From NCBI GenBank assembly GCA_902597385.1, contig CACJXQ010000009.1, positions 1 through 58,764 on the forward strand: a stretch of DNA of 58,764 bases, written 5' to 3'. Below, piece by piece: positions 28,776 to 38,692 of this stretch (the stretch's first letter is position 1; each line of letters begins with the position of its first letter). A program made the translations under genes and the position numbers. Under the pieces are notes generated by a model that searched no databases, was not told where the DNA came from, and worked only from the letters and a program-made list of their open reading frames with translations. Source of the DNA: an uncultured Pseudomonadota bacterium (lineage in GTDB: Bacteria > Pseudomonadota > Gammaproteobacteria > Ga0077536).

Positions 28776-29462
28776 TCATTGGATATTTGTCGAGAAACAG
28801 TAACCGAAACCCCTGGCCGTCTGGATGTAGGCATGACAACCAAATGGTTCCAGTGCTCTCCGTAATCTACGGATGTGAACATCCACTGTTCGTTCGTCTA
28901 CATTTTCGTTATTTTCCCAAACATGTGTTATGAGTTCGGCTCTGCTGTAGACTCTGCTATCTTTGGAGGCGAGAAAGCTCAGAAGTCGAAACTCTGTAGA
29001 GGTTAATCTTATTTTATTTCCTTTGTGTAGGGCTAGTTTTTTCTCCTGGTCAATCACTAGAAGATTTTCCCCAGAGGATTCTTTGCTAATGGTTGCTCTT
29101 CTAAGGACGGCTTTTATCCTAGCCAAAAGCTCATTTGTTGAAAATGGTTTTGTTACATAATCATCGATGCCAACGCTGAAACCTTTTAATTTATCAGTTT
29201 CTTCTGCTTTAGCGGTGACCAAAATAATTGGTATCGCAGAGCTTTCTTTTCTGCGACGTAGTCTTTTCGCAAGTTCTAGTCCTGAAAGGCCAGGGAGCAT
29301 CCAGTCTATGAGCACCACGTGGATATTTTCTTTAGCCAAAATCTCTTCAGCCGCACTCAATTCTTCAGCCTCGTGACAATGGTATCCGTCGCTCTCCAGG
29401 GTAAATCTTATCATCTCTCGAATTGATGAATTATCCTCTAAGACTAGGACGTTTTTGTTCAC
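28776..29462 (-). CDS. phoB: Phosphate regulon response regulator PhoB
   Basis: A 228-residue OmpR-family regulator. The receiver has D10, the phospho-acceptor D53 in 'VLIDWMLPGLSGLELA' and K104 in 'DDYVTKPFSTNELLARIKAV'. The C-terminal winged helix includes 'LTSTEFRLLSFLAS', 'ELITHVWENNENVDERTVDV' and 'HIRRLRRALEP', the DNA-recognition helix typical of PhoB. It activates pst and other phosphate-starvation genes. It is divergent from leuS across 198 nt in which I found no convincing Pho box. Confidence 0.95.
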   Translation of the reverse strand: MNKNVLVLEDNSSIREMIRFTLESDGYHCHEAEELSAAEEILAKENIHVVLIDWMLPGLSGLELAKRLRRRKESSAIPIILVTAKAEETDKLKGFSVGIDDYVTKPFSTNELLARIKAVLRRATISKESSGENLLVIDQEKKLALHKGNKIRLTSTEFRLLSFLASKDSRVYSRAELITHVWENNENVDERTVDVHIRRLRRALEPFGCHAYIQTARGFGYCFSTNIQ

Positions 29463-29660
29463 TTAATAATGTCTCCTCTCTGAATCTTGGTATTGTGTAT
29501 TGCTTAGATTACGTTATTATTACAGTCCTTTCTGATAGGTAATTCTGGCAGATCTTTACATCTCGATAAGCTGGCTTGTATGCTCGGCGCCTCTAGTAAA
29601 TATATGCGTAGAAAACCTATCGTAGGTTAACTTAATGTAATTTGTCGAGAATCCCCGTTT

Positions 29661-32264
29661 ATGCACGATTTGTTTGAAAGCGTATATGATCCTGCCCAGA
29701 TTGAGGAGGCTATACAAAAACATTGGGTAAAAAGTAAGATTTTTGAGGCTTATGAAGACGAATCGAAGGAAAAATTTTACTGTCTGTGTATGTTTCCTTA
29801 CCCCAGCGGTCGATTGCACATGGGCCATGTCAGGAACTATACCATAGGGGACGTTATAGCTCGCTATAAAAAAATGAAAGGATTTAATGTCCTGCAGCCT
29901 ATGGGGTGGGACGCCTTTGGTCTCCCGGCGGAAAATGCTGCGATTGAAAACCAGACCCACCCGGCAAAGTGGACCATATCGAATATAGAGTATATGCGTA
30001 ACCAATTGGAGAGATTAGGTTTCGCCTATGACTGGAGAAGAGAACTATCCACCTGTGATCCAAGTTACTATAGATGGGAACAGTGGTTTTTTACAAGACT
30101 GTACGAAAAAGGATTGGTTTACCGGAAAGAAGCGGAGGTGAACTGGGATCCGGTGGATCAGACAGTATTGGCTAACGAGCAAGTAATAGATGGGTGCGGT
30201 TGGCGCTCAGGGGTCCCGGTTGAGCGGAGGAGAATTCCTCAATGGTTCTTAAAAATAACTGATTACGCGGAAGAGCTTCTGGACGGATTAGATAGTTTAG
30301 AAGGTTGGCCTGAATCAGTTAAGACAATGCAAAGAAATTGGATAGGGCGATCTGTTGGGGTTAACATCACGTTCACCGTAGATGGAGCTAGAGATAATCT
30401 AGAGGTATTTACTACCCGACCGGATACTCTGATGGGGGCTACATATCTAGCGATAGCGCCAGATCACCCTTTGGCCCAGGAGTTTGCTGGCAATAATGAA
30501 GCTGTACGAAAATTTCTGGATGATTGCAGAGAAACTCCCGTATCAGAGGTAGACTTTGAAAAAATGGAGAAAAAAGGTGTCCCCTTAGGCCTATCAGCAA
30601 GTCACCCACTAACTGGCGATCCGCTCCCGGTCTGGGTGGCTAACTTCGTTTTGATGAGTTACGGTACAGGTGCGGTCATGTCTGTTCCAGCGCATGATCA
30701 AAGAGATTGGGAATTTGCAACTAAGTATGGACTCGAAATAAAACAGGTTATTGAACCTGAAAATGATGAAGATATTGACTTAAAAACGCAGGCTATCACG
30801 GAAAAGGGTCGCTTGATTAATAGCGGTGCTTTTGACGGGCAGAGATCCTCCGAAGCCTTCAGAGCAATAGCTGCCGAATTGAAGCTGCGAAATCTTGGGA
30901 TAGAAAAAGTTCAGTATCGACTTAGGGACTGGTTGGTCTCAAGACAAAGGTATTGGGGGTGTCCTATTCCAGTTTTATATTCGGATAAAGATGACATACT
31001 GTTAGAACAGGGTGAGAAATTGCCGGTGAGGCTTCCAGAGGAGATAGATCTTGATGGAGTGACTTCTCCCCTACAGGGTTCTCTGGATTTTCTGAAAAGT
31101 GTGGGATCTGATGGGAGAGTGCTGCGAAGAGAGACAGACACTTTCGATACCTTTTTTGAATCTTCATGGTATTTTTCCAGATTTTGTAGCTATGATGCTA
31201 AGGGATCAATGGTAGATGGCCGTACTAGTTATTGGATGCCGGTCGATATATACATAGGTGGGATTGAGCATGCTGTGCTTCACTTGCTTTATGCTAGGTT
31301 CTTTCACAAGACTATGAGAGACGAAGGCTTGGTCAGCTCTAATGAGCCGTTTAAGAAGTTGCTTACTCAGGGTATGGTCTGCAAAGAAACTTACTTTAGA
31401 AAACACGGTGCTAAGAAGGTTTATTTTAATCCCTCTCAAGTTGAGACGGAAACTGATTCAAAGGGGAGGGTTGTGAGCGCGATATTGAAGTCAGACAGTA
31501 ATCCCGTTGAGATAGGCCCCGTCGAGAAAATGTCTAAGTCAAAAAATAATGGTGTTGACCCCGAAGAGTTGATCAAGGCTTATGGCGCGGACACAGTTAG
31601 GTTATATACGATGTTCGCTTCACCACCCGAGCAATCTTTGGAGTGGTCGGACTCCGCGGTGGAGGGTGCCTCGAGATTTTTAAAATCAATCTGGAGACTC
31701 GTAAAGAGACACGTCGATAGAGGCTTATTGGCCAGTGCGAAAAACAATCAAAATTTACCTACTAGCTTGCAGACTATAAGACGCCAAATTCACGAGACGA
31801 TTGTAAAAGTTTCGGATGATATTGATAGGAGGTATAAATTTAATACAGCAATAGCGGCGGTAATGGAACTAGTCAATAATCTTTCCCGAATGAAAGTTGA
31901 GGAAGATGCTTCCCAGCAGGTGAGGCAAGAGGGTTTGGAAGTCACGGTGCTCTTGTTAACTCCAATAACCCCTCATATCACAGAAGTGCTTTGGCGTGCC
32001 CTTGGTCACAACGAAGATATCGCTGATACTACGTGGCCCAGCGTGGATCGGTCTGCCTTGATTAAAAACGAAAATAATATAGTAGTGCAAATAAATGGAA
32101 AAAAAAGAGCCACTATTGTTCTTCCGTTAGACTGCAAGAAAGAAGTGTATGAGTCTAAAGCTATTGAAGATCCAAACATACAGAAGTATCTCACTGAAAA
32201 TTCGATAGTCAAGGTTATAGTGGTTCCAAATAAACTGGTTAATATTGTTCTGAAGCCAAAATGA
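29661..32264 (+). CDS. leuS: Leucyl-tRNA synthetase
   Basis: An 867-residue class I synthetase. The HIGH motif is H53-M-G-H56 in 'PYPSGRLHMGHVRNYTIGDV', the CP1 editing domain spans about 225-415 with 'TTRPDTLMGATYLAIAPDHP', and KMSKS is at 623-627 ('VEKMSKSKNNGVDPEEL'). The C-terminal anticodon and tRNA-binding parts are complete, and the length is that of the E. coli enzyme (860). It overlaps lptE by 4 nt (ATGA). A possible weak promoter (TTGTGT, 16 bp, TATTAT) lies at 29493-29520. Confidence 0.98.
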   Translation: MHDLFESVYDPAQIEEAIQKHWVKSKIFEAYEDESKEKFYCLCMFPYPSGRLHMGHVRNYTIGDVIARYKKMKGFNVLQPMGWDAFGLPAENAAIENQTHPAKWTISNIEYMRNQLERLGFAYDWRRELSTCDPSYYRWEQWFFTRLYEKGLVYRKEAEVNWDPVDQTVLANEQVIDGCGWRSGVPVERRRIPQWFLKITDYAEELLDGLDSLEGWPESVKTMQRNWIGRSVGVNITFTVDGARDNLEVFTTRPDTLMGATYLAIAPDHPLAQEFAGNNEAVRKFLDDCRETPVSEVDFEKMEKKGVPLGLSASHPLTGDPLPVWVANFVLMSYGTGAVMSVPAHDQRDWEFATKYGLEIKQVIEPENDEDIDLKTQAITEKGRLINSGAFDGQRSSEAFRAIAAELKLRNLGIEKVQYRLRDWLVSRQRYWGCPIPVLYSDKDDILLEQGEKLPVRLPEEIDLDGVTSPLQGSLDFLKSVGSDGRVLRRETDTFDTFFESSWYFSRFCSYDAKGSMVDGRTSYWMPVDIYIGGIEHAVLHLLYARFFHKTMRDEGLVSSNEPFKKLLTQGMVCKETYFRKHGAKKVYFNPSQVETETDSKGRVVSAILKSDSNPVEIGPVEKMSKSKNNGVDPEELIKAYGADTVRLYTMFASPPEQSLEWSDSAVEGASRFLKSIWRLVKRHVDRGLLASAKNNQNLPTSLQTIRRQIHETIVKVSDDIDRRYKFNTAIAAVMELVNNLSRMKVEEDASQQVRQEGLEVTVLLLTPITPHITEVLWRALGHNEDIADTTWPSVDRSALIKNENNIVVQINGKKRATIVLPLDCKKEVYESKAIEDPNIQKYLTENSIVKVIVVPNKLVNIVLKPK

Positions 32265-32761
32265 AAACTTCCTCCTCCATTCTTATATTTTTAATATCTG
32301 TTGGTCTATCAGGCTGCTCTGGGTGGCAACTTCGGGGTGTATCGGAAGGAGAGGCATTGTCTTTTTCGGCCTATGTGAGTTTTTCAAGAGCCGAGAAAGT
32401 TGGCAGAGCGATGCCTCGTGCTCTGCGTTCAAGAGGGGGGATCTTGCGTAGCGCGTCCCAAGGGGCAGATTATTCAATAACTATATTAAACGAACAATTC
32501 AAGAGGAAGGTAATTTCGGTAGACCCGACCAATGGCTATGTAAGAGAAGTAGAACTTAGTCTTACATGTGAAATTACTGTGCGAGATAAAGATGGCAAAT
32601 TGGTTATACCTCGGCAAACCTTGAGATTCAGCCGAGACTATTATTTTGATGAGCTGTCAGCTGAGTTCACTGCTGACAATAGACAGGTTCTAGAAGACGA
32701 TTTGGCCCACAATGCGGCTGAATCTGTTGTTTTGCGACTAGATGTAGGCAGTTCTAAATAG
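32261..32761 (+). CDS. lptE: LPS-assembly lipoprotein LptE
   Basis: A 166-residue outer-membrane lipoprotein. The signal peptide ends in a lipobox 'LSGC' with the lipidated Cys at residue 19, followed by 'GWQLRG', the start of the LptE fold (C-G-[FW]-x-L-R-G). It plugs the LptD barrel and helps place LPS in the outer leaflet. The position between leuS and holA is the conserved gammaproteobacterial one. Its presence confirms LPS export in this organism. Confidence 0.93.
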   Translation: MKTSSSILIFLISVGLSGCSGWQLRGVSEGEALSFSAYVSFSRAEKVGRAMPRALRSRGGILRSASQGADYSITILNEQFKRKVISVDPTNGYVREVELSLTCEITVRDKDGKLVIPRQTLRFSRDYYFDELSAEFTADNRQVLEDDLAHNAAESVVLRLDVGSSK

Positions 32762-33757
32762 ATGAAAAGTTTTGATAGGGTTTTTGAATCCTGCCCTGGT
32801 AAAACTTTTTTTGTCTATGGCGCAGAACCGTTTCAGGGGGCAGAGTTCTGTGATGTCCTTAAACTTAAAGCCAAAGATCAAGGAATCGCAGAAAGATTGG
32901 TTTTTGAAGTGTCTACTAAAGAGTGCTGGCATAAAATAAGTGTAGAGTTAGATTCGCTGTCGCTTTTTGCTTCCAAAAGGCTAATAGAGATTTATCCTGA
33001 AGTTAGGACTTTAAAGGACGGGAAAGAGACGCTTGATAAAATTCTAAACCGGTCAAACAGCGATGTGCTATTACTTAAAGTCGGGCATCTAGACTTCAAG
33101 GAAAAGAAATCCAGTTGGTTTTCAATGCTCTCAAATAAATGCATAACATTGTGCTTTGATCAACCAACTTTAAACGAGATGCCTGAGTGGATTTCAGAAC
33201 GCTTTGCAAGTTACGATAAGAAGGTGTCTAGAGAGGCTGCAGGCCTAATTGCGGAGAGGACGGAAGGCAATCTGATGTCCACGGCTCACGAGATAGAAAA
33301 GCTTGTTCTTTTGATTGATTCAGAAAGTATTACTTTGAGTAAAGTGGTCGACTCCGTCTTGGACGGCGCTCAGTTTAGTATTTATGATTATAGGGATTCA
33401 TTATTGAAGGGTGATCTGAGGAGATCGGTAAAAATTATAACGTACTTGAAAAATGTCGGGGTCGAGCCCTTGGTGGTTAATTGGATTATAAGAAAGGAAT
33501 TAAGAGATCTGGCTCAGCTATTGGTTCGTCATGCGGATGGTGAATCATTTTCCGCTATCTTCAAATCGCTTAGAATATGGGGGGACAGGCTGGATCTGTT
33601 AAAAACTGCACTTAGACGGGGAAACGTTAATAGCTGGTTTGAATTATTGATCGAGAGTTCAAACATTGGGTTAACGATTAAAGGTGCCTCTGATGGTGAT
33701 CCTTGGGAAAAGTTGGGGCTGTTAACTGTTAGGGCATGCAGCTTGTGCCCTGATTAG
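32762..33757 (+). CDS. holA: DNA polymerase III delta subunit
   Basis: A 331-residue clamp-loader delta subunit that opens the beta clamp. Landmarks: 'FFVYGAEPFQGAEFCDVLK' at the N-terminus, 'LDSLSLFASKRLIEIYPE' (the clamp-binding region with L-F-A-S-K-R-L-I-E), 'AGLIAERTEGNLMSTAHEIE' and a helical C-terminal collar domain. The ATG directly abuts the lptE stop. Sequence conservation of HolA is generally low, so position between lptE and nadD adds weight. Confidence 0.92.
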   Translation: MKSFDRVFESCPGKTFFVYGAEPFQGAEFCDVLKLKAKDQGIAERLVFEVSTKECWHKISVELDSLSLFASKRLIEIYPEVRTLKDGKETLDKILNRSNSDVLLLKVGHLDFKEKKSSWFSMLSNKCITLCFDQPTLNEMPEWISERFASYDKKVSREAAGLIAERTEGNLMSTAHEIEKLVLLIDSESITLSKVVDSVLDGAQFSIYDYRDSLLKGDLRRSVKIITYLKNVGVEPLVVNWIIRKELRDLAQLLVRHADGESFSAIFKSLRIWGDRLDLLKTALRRGNVNSWFELLIESSNIGLTIKGASDGDPWEKLGLLTVRACSLCPD

Positions 33758-33791
33758 TCTTGTACTCGAAAAATTGAGTTAGGTGATCGTG

Positions 33792-35045
33792 ATGACTAAG
33801 AAACTAGATGACTATGTTGAGAAGGTTTGTGTGGAGGCTAAACTGGCCTCAAAAAGCATATCTACCGCAGATTACAATGCCAAAAATCTCGCTTTGCTGG
33901 CCATAGCAGATAAAATTAGAAAATCAAAAAAAGAAATTCTCGCCGCCAATGAAAAGGATTTGAAAGCTGGCGTCAATCTTGAGGATGCTCTTCTGGACAG
34001 GCTTACTCTAAGTCCGAGTCGAATAGAGTCTATGGCTTTAGGTTTAGAAGAAGTAGCGAGCATGTCAGATCCCATTGGAGAAATCACCAATCTCACTTAT
34101 AGACCGAGTGGTATTCAAGTTGGTAGGATGAGGGTGCCAATTGGGGTGGTTGCAGTAATTTATGAATCTAGACCTAATGTAACGGCGGACGTATCAGCGC
34201 TTTGTATCAAAGCGGGAAATGCAGTAATTTTAAAAGGCGGCTCTGAGGCTATGCATAGCAATGCTTCTATTTTGAGATGTGTGCATTATGGATTACGCAA
34301 ATACTCGTTACCTCAAAATACTGCCCAGTTGGTAAAAAAAGGTCGGGAGGTGACTTCTGTCCTATTGAAAAAAGATGAATACATCGATGTGCTTGTTCCC
34401 CGGGGCGGTAAAGGTCTAATAGAAGCTGTTTCCAAGTATGCTAGTATGCCTGTGATAAAGCATTTAGACGGTGTTTGCCATGTCTTTGTAGATTCTGCTG
34501 CTGATTTATCCAAGGCTTTTGATGTGGTAGTTAATTCCAAGACCCAACGCTATGGTACTTGTAACACCATGGAAACACTTTTGGTAAGCCAGGCAATAGC
34601 AAAAGCTTTTTGTTCTAGCTTATATCCAAAACTTATTGAGATGGGGGTCGAGATCCGTGGTTGCCCGAGGGCAATTCAATTCGATAAAAGAGTTAAGACC
34701 GCCTCAAATACCGATTGGTACGAAGAATACTTAGGCCCAATTCTGTCGGTAAAGATAGTGGATTCCATAGATGAAGCAATCACGCATATTGAAAAATACG
34801 GTTCCAGGCACACTGATTGTATCGTGACTGAGGATTTTTCTAGTGCGAGACATTTTCTTAAAGTAGTGGATTCTAGTTCCGTCATGATTAACACTTCTAC
34901 TCGTTTTGCCGACGGATATGAATATGGTCTTGGTGCTGAGGTTGGCATTAGTACAGATAAAATTCACGCTAGAGGTCCCGTAGGGCTAGAGGGCTTAACG
35001 AGTCAAAAATGGGTGGTTTTTGGTGATGGGCATATTCGAAGCTGA
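33792..35045 (+). CDS. proA: Gamma-glutamyl phosphate reductase
   Basis: A 417-residue NADPH-dependent aldehyde dehydrogenase superfamily enzyme that converts gamma-glutamyl phosphate to glutamate semialdehyde in proline synthesis. Signatures: 'VPIGVVAVIYESRPNVTADV', 'LKGGSEAMHSNASI', 'VPRGGKGLIEAVSKYASMPV', the catalytic Cys in 'QRYGTCNTMETLLV', and 'EVGISTDKIHARGPVGLEGL'. The ATG at 33792 is chosen because AGGTGAT lies 5 nt upstream; a GTG three codons earlier is less likely. proA before nadD occurs in several gammaproteobacteria. proB is not adjacent. Confidence 0.96.
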   Translation: MTKKLDDYVEKVCVEAKLASKSISTADYNAKNLALLAIADKIRKSKKEILAANEKDLKAGVNLEDALLDRLTLSPSRIESMALGLEEVASMSDPIGEITNLTYRPSGIQVGRMRVPIGVVAVIYESRPNVTADVSALCIKAGNAVILKGGSEAMHSNASILRCVHYGLRKYSLPQNTAQLVKKGREVTSVLLKKDEYIDVLVPRGGKGLIEAVSKYASMPVIKHLDGVCHVFVDSAADLSKAFDVVVNSKTQRYGTCNTMETLLVSQAIAKAFCSSLYPKLIEMGVEIRGCPRAIQFDKRVKTASNTDWYEEYLGPILSVKIVDSIDEAITHIEKYGSRHTDCIVTEDFSSARHFLKVVDSSSVMINTSTRFADGYEYGLGAEVGISTDKIHARGPVGLEGLTSQKWVVFGDGHIRS

Positions 35046-35087
35046 TTGTTTGCTCTCTTGCAGATTTTTAAATTTTTTGAGTTTGAT

Positions 35088-35714
35088 ATGAAGCGCATCG
35101 GATTATTTGGCGGTACGTTCGACCCAATACATAACGGACATATTAGAATGGCGGTGGAGGTTGCTGAAAATCTCCAGCTTGATGAGGTAAGGTTGATACC
35201 TGTCAATCAACCAAGTCATAGGTCTAGGCCGATCGCTTCCGCTGTACAAAGATCGGAAATGATATCATCAGCAATAAAAACCCCATTGGTTTTAGACGAC
35301 ATAGAGATCCAGCGTGGCGGTACCAGTTTTACAGTTGATACGCTAAAATATTTAAGAGCGGAGTACCCAAGTTGCACTCTTTTAATGATTTTAGGGGATG
35401 ACGCTTTTGTGTCACTTAAGACTTGGCATAAGGCTGAGGATATCTTTAAATTAACCAACATAGTCGTGGTTTCTAGAGATTGGGATGGAAAAGAAAAGCA
35501 AGAGAGCCCCCATCTTTCTTTGGGTGGCGTCTTGTCTACCCATTCAACTGATTTGATTGACTCTGTTGGTTACGTGTATTTTATGAAGACGCCTTTGCTT
35601 CATATCTCATCAACCGAAATTCGAAGGAAAGTTAGATTGAACGAAAGTATATCAGGGTTGGTTCCGACAGCAGTTGAAAAGATTATTTTTGGAAATAATC
35701 TTTACGTATCATGA
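35088..35714 (+). CDS. nadD: Nicotinate-mononucleotide adenylyltransferase
   Basis: A 208-residue NaMN adenylyltransferase of NAD synthesis. The nucleotide-binding motif is 'GLFGGTFDPIHNGHIRMA' right after the start, 'LILGDDAFVSLKTWHKAEDI' is the central segment, and the I-S-S-T-x-I-R motif is 'LLHISSTEIRRKV'. The ATG at 35088 keeps the family's short N-terminus; an upstream in-frame ATG at 35046 would add 14 residues. It overlaps rsfS by 4 nt. Confidence 0.95.
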   Translation: MKRIGLFGGTFDPIHNGHIRMAVEVAENLQLDEVRLIPVNQPSHRSRPIASAVQRSEMISSAIKTPLVLDDIEIQRGGTSFTVDTLKYLRAEYPSCTLLMILGDDAFVSLKTWHKAEDIFKLTNIVVVSRDWDGKEKQESPHLSLGGVLSTHSTDLIDSVGYVYFMKTPLLHISSTEIRRKVRLNESISGLVPTAVEKIIFGNNLYVS

Positions 35715-36070
35715 GAGAGCAAGTGAATCCAAATGATATCGTGCGTCTTATTTTGGATGCGTTGGACAACGGGAAAGCTATGGATACCGTAGTGTTGGAT
35801 GTTGAAAAGATTTCATCCTTCACTGATTTCATGGTTGTGTCTTCTGGCCGTTCAGTAAGGCAGGTAAAGTCTCTTATAAGAAGGGTTAGAGACACGCTTT
35901 CCGAAAGGCGACTGCGTCCCATTGGGGTTGAAGGTGAAAAAACCGGTGACTGGGTTTTGTTGGATTATGGGGAGGTCGTGGTACACATAATGCAGCCCTC
36001 GGCCCGTGAATTTTATCAACTTGAGCGCCTGTGGGGTGAATTGGGGAAACCTAATAGCCGAAATCAATAA
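35711..36070 (+). CDS. rsfS: Ribosomal silencing factor RsfS
   Basis: A 119-residue RsfS/Iojap protein that binds L14 and blocks subunit joining when nutrients are scarce. Family blocks: 'DTVVLDVEKISSFTDFMVV', 'SSGRSVRQVKSLIRRVRD', and 'GDWVLLDYGEVVVHIMQPSA' with 'REFYQLERLWG' at the end. nadD-rsfS-rlmH is a conserved run; rsfS starts in the nadD stop (ATGA) and rlmH follows after 5 nt. Confidence 0.96.
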   Translation: MREQVNPNDIVRLILDALDNGKAMDTVVLDVEKISSFTDFMVVSSGRSVRQVKSLIRRVRDTLSERRLRPIGVEGEKTGDWVLLDYGEVVVHIMQPSAREFYQLERLWGELGKPNSRNQ

Positions 36071-36075
36071 TAAAG

Positions 36076-36540
36076 ATGTCTATTGAAATCCTGTCTGTCT
36101 CTAGAAAGCCAACTGATTGGGTGAGGCAAGCTTTAGATGATTATTTGGTACGGTTTCCGTCAAATGCTGTCCCCAAATTGACTTTCTTGGCGCCGGAGAG
36201 CGGCCGACTTTCGAAAAAAGAGAGAGTCGCTCGGGAGGGAAAGAATATTCTCTCAAAGTTAGATCAAACGGACGTAGTTATTCTTCTGGATACAAGCGGT
36301 TTTTTAATTAATAACTTGGAGTTAGTAAGAAAGCTAAAGGAATTTAGCCAAGCAGCTGGACGTCTTAAATTGATAATCGGGGGATCTGAGGGGGTCCACG
36401 AATCCGTCAAGAAAAGAGCGTTTGAGACTTGGTCGCTTTCGACCTTAGTTATGCCGCACAAAGTTGTACAAGTGTTGCTTTTGGAACAGCTCTACAGGTC
36501 TCGGTGCATAATCGTAGGGCACCCTTACCATCGATTTTGA
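36076..36540 (+). CDS. rlmH: 23S rRNA (pseudouridine1915-N3)-methyltransferase
   Basis: A 154-residue SPOUT methyltransferase that modifies helix 69 of 23S rRNA. The trefoil-knot SAM site appears as 'KLIIGGSEGVHESVKKRA' and the end has 'VMPHKVVQVLLLEQLYRS' and 'GHPYHRF', the normal C-terminus. In related genomes mrdA/rodA often follow; here the run stops and the next gene, hppA, is convergent. Confidence 0.95.
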   Translation: MSIEILSVSRKPTDWVRQALDDYLVRFPSNAVPKLTFLAPESGRLSKKERVAREGKNILSKLDQTDVVILLDTSGFLINNLELVRKLKEFSQAAGRLKLIIGGSEGVHESVKKRAFETWSLSTLVMPHKVVQVLLLEQLYRSRCIIVGHPYHRF

Positions 36541-36546
36541 CAACGT

Positions 36547-36576
36547 ATAGAGGGACCAAATATATGGCCCCTCTAT
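36547..36576. terminator. Hairpin between convergent rlmH and hppA
   Basis: ATAGAGGGACC at 36547-36557 and GGCCCCTCTAT at 36566-36576 form an 11-bp stem with one A-C mismatch and an 8-nt loop. It sits in the 46-nt gap between two convergent stops, so it can serve both strands. The U-run after it is poor on both sides, so it is not a textbook rho-independent terminator. Confidence 0.6.
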
Positions 36577-36586
36577 TGTTAACTAC

Positions 36587-38593
36587 TTATAATGGTAGGA
36601 GAGGCACAATGAGAAGTGCCACGATGTTTATGATTTTAATTAGGGGATTAACTGCGGGGCCAGCAGTATCCTTGTAGGGATCGCCGACAGTATCACCAGT
36701 AACAGCTGCTTTGTGAGCTTCGGAGCCTTTGCCGCCGCAGTTTCCGTCTTCGATATACTTTTTGGCATTATCCCATGCTCCTCCCCCGGTTGTCATTGAA
36801 ATGGCAACAAAAAGGCCCGTAATAATTGTTCCTAGTAAAAGCCCTCCTAAGGCTTTCCAGCCTAAGATAAACCCTACAAGTATTGGTACTAAAACAGGCA
36901 AAAGGGAGGGGATAATCATCTCTTTTATTGCAGATCTGGTAAGCAGGTCTACCGCTTTTGAGTAGTCAGGCTTCGCGGTGCCTTCCATTATTCCTGGAAT
37001 TTCCTTGAATTGTCTTCTGACTTCCACCACAACCGAGCCAGCAGCTCTACCCACTGCTTCCATTCCCATGGCAGCGAATAGGTAAGGAATTAGGCCGCCA
37101 ATAAAAAGACCAATAATTACTTCTGGATCAGACAAAAGGAATTGAACTGGAGATCCCATTTTCTCCTCTAATTTGTGAGTGTAATCTGCGAAAAGAACTA
37201 ACGCTGCTAAGCCAGCGGACCCAATTGCATATCCTTTGGTCACTGCTTTAGTAGTATTCCCTACAGCATCGAGGGGGTCCGTTATACCTCTTATCTCATC
37301 GGGAAGGTTTGCCATTTCAGCGATACCGCCGGCATTATCAGTAATTGGTCCAAACGCGTCTAGAGCAACAATAATTCCAGTCATTGAAAGCATGGAAGTG
37401 GCCGCGATTGCTAGTCCATACAGGCCTGCTAGTTCGTAAGCAACATAAATACTTGCGCATACTGCTAAAACTGGAAAAGCGCATGCTTTCATTGATACGC
37501 CGATGCCGGCTATGATATTGGTCGCGTGTCCTGTTTCAGATGCAGAGGCTATATGCTTCACTGGGCCGTACTCGGTGCCAGTATAGTATTCGGTAATAAC
37601 AACCATTAAAGCGGTCAGAACTAAACCAACTATCGCACAACCGAACAAAGCGCCAGCGTTTTCGGGCATCAGTTCTTTAGTGATTGGATAGTAGGCTATT
37701 GCAGCTAAGACACCAGATACGATCAACCCTCTATAAAGAGCTCCCATGATGTTGCCTTCGTCTGAGGATTTTACGAAGAAAGTACCGATTATCGAAGCAA
37801 TTATTGATACCCCCCCCAAGACAAGAGGATAGATTATAGCGTTTGAGTTCTCTATCATTAACCCACCAAGTAGCATGGTAGCTATTACAGTTACGGCATA
37901 GGTTTCGAACAAATCAGCTGCCATTCCCGCACAGTCGCCAACATTGTCTCCAACGTTATCTGCTATCACCGCAGGGTTTCTTGGGTCGTCCTCGGGAATT
38001 CCAGCCTCAACCTTGCCCACAAGGTCAGCTCCAACATCTGCCCCTTTGGTAAATATGCCGCCTCCTAGCCGAGCAAAAATGGAAATCAGTGAGCCTCCAA
38101 AACCTAAACCAAGTAGCGGCTGCAACCCTTCTACACCGTTTAACAGAAGGATTTTGTAGTACCCAGCAACTCCGAGCAAACCCAATCCTACTACTAACAT
38201 TCCTGTGATAGCGCCTCCTCGAAAAGCTACTTGAAGTGCAGCGTTCAAGCCAGTCTCAGCAGCTGCCGCAGTTCTGGAGTTTGCTCTAACAGAAACGTTC
38301 ATGCCTATATAGCCCGCAGCTCCAGAGAGCACTGCGCCCACTAAAAATCCTACGGCGGTCCACCAATCTAGCGCCAGCCCCAAGGCTAGGAAGAGTATTA
38401 GTCCTACCAACGAGATGGTCGAATATTGGCGGTTGAGGTACGCAGAGGCCCCTTCTTGGACGGCGGTGGCAATTTCTCTCATCCGATCGTTGCCCATTGG
38501 AAGTGCAAGAATCCAACGTACAGACAATGCTCCGTAAATGATTGCCCCTAGGCCGCAAAAAATAGAAAACCAAAGTGGATTCAATAAAGACAT
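36587..38593 (-). CDS. hppA: Membrane-bound proton-pumping pyrophosphatase, K+-independent type
   Basis: A 668-residue integral membrane protein with about 16 hydrophobic helices. The pyrophosphate site is '[20 protein letters not shown]' with '[20 protein letters not shown]' (about 184-224). '[20 protein letters not shown]' and '[20 protein letters not shown]' follow. K449 in G-N-T-T-K-A is the residue that marks K+-independent H+-pumping enzymes (K+-dependent ones have Ala). It couples PPi hydrolysis to proton export, or makes PPi from the proton gradient. The SD AGGGGAGA is strong. It lies 99 nt downstream of the PPi-dependent phosphofructokinase on the same strand. Confidence 0.96.
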   Translation of the reverse strand: MSLLNPLWFSIFCGLGAIIYGALSVRWILALPMGNDRMREIATAVQEGASAYLNRQYSTISLVGLILFLALGLALDWWTAVGFLVGAVLSGAAGYIGMNVSVRANSRTAAAAETGLNAALQVAFRGGAITGMLVVGLGLLGVAGYYKILLLNGVEGLQPLLGLGFGGSLISIFARLGGGIFTKGADVGADLVGKVEAGIPEDDPRNPAVIADNVGDNVGDCAGMAADLFETYAVTVIATMLLGGLMIENSNAIIYPLVLGGVSIIASIIGTFFVKSSDEGNIMGALYRGLIVSGVLAAIAYYPITKELMPENAGALFGCAIVGLVLTALMVVITEYYTGTEYGPVKHIASASETGHATNIIAGIGVSMKACAFPVLAVCASIYVAYELAGLYGLAIAATSMLSMTGIIVALDAFGPITDNAGGIAEMANLPDEIRGITDPLDAVGNTTKAVTKGYAIGSAGLAALVLFADYTHKLEEKMGSPVQFLLSDPEVIIGLFIGGLIPYLFAAMGMEAVGRAAGSVVVEVRRQFKEIPGIMEGTAKPDYSKAVDLLTRSAIKEMIIPSLLPVLVPILVGFILGWKALGGLLLGTIITGLFVAISMTTGGGAWDNAKKYIEDGNCGGKGSEAHKAAVTGDTVGDPYKDTAGPAVNPLIKIINIVALLIVPLLPL

Positions 38594-38627
38594 TAATTCT
38601 CCCCTAATCGATACATTTAAAAGTTTA

Positions 38628-38633
38628 ATTATA
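38628..38633 (-). promoter_or_regulatory. -10 element upstream of hppA
   Basis: The minus strand reads TATAAT 34 nt before the hppA ATG, in the 99-nt gap after pfp. No good -35 box sits at 16-18 bp. It may allow hppA transcription independent of pfp, but the evidence is only one hexamer. Confidence 0.35.
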
Positions 38634-38692
38634 CAAGTAAAATTGTGTCACTAATATTTGTTCTATGCCCAGGCGCTGATTCTACTTGTAAA

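Noticed and set aside
29556-30005. 149-codon minus-strand frame across the leuS start
   Set aside because: It overlaps the HIGH-motif region of leuS and has no family features; it is a shadow of a conserved gene.
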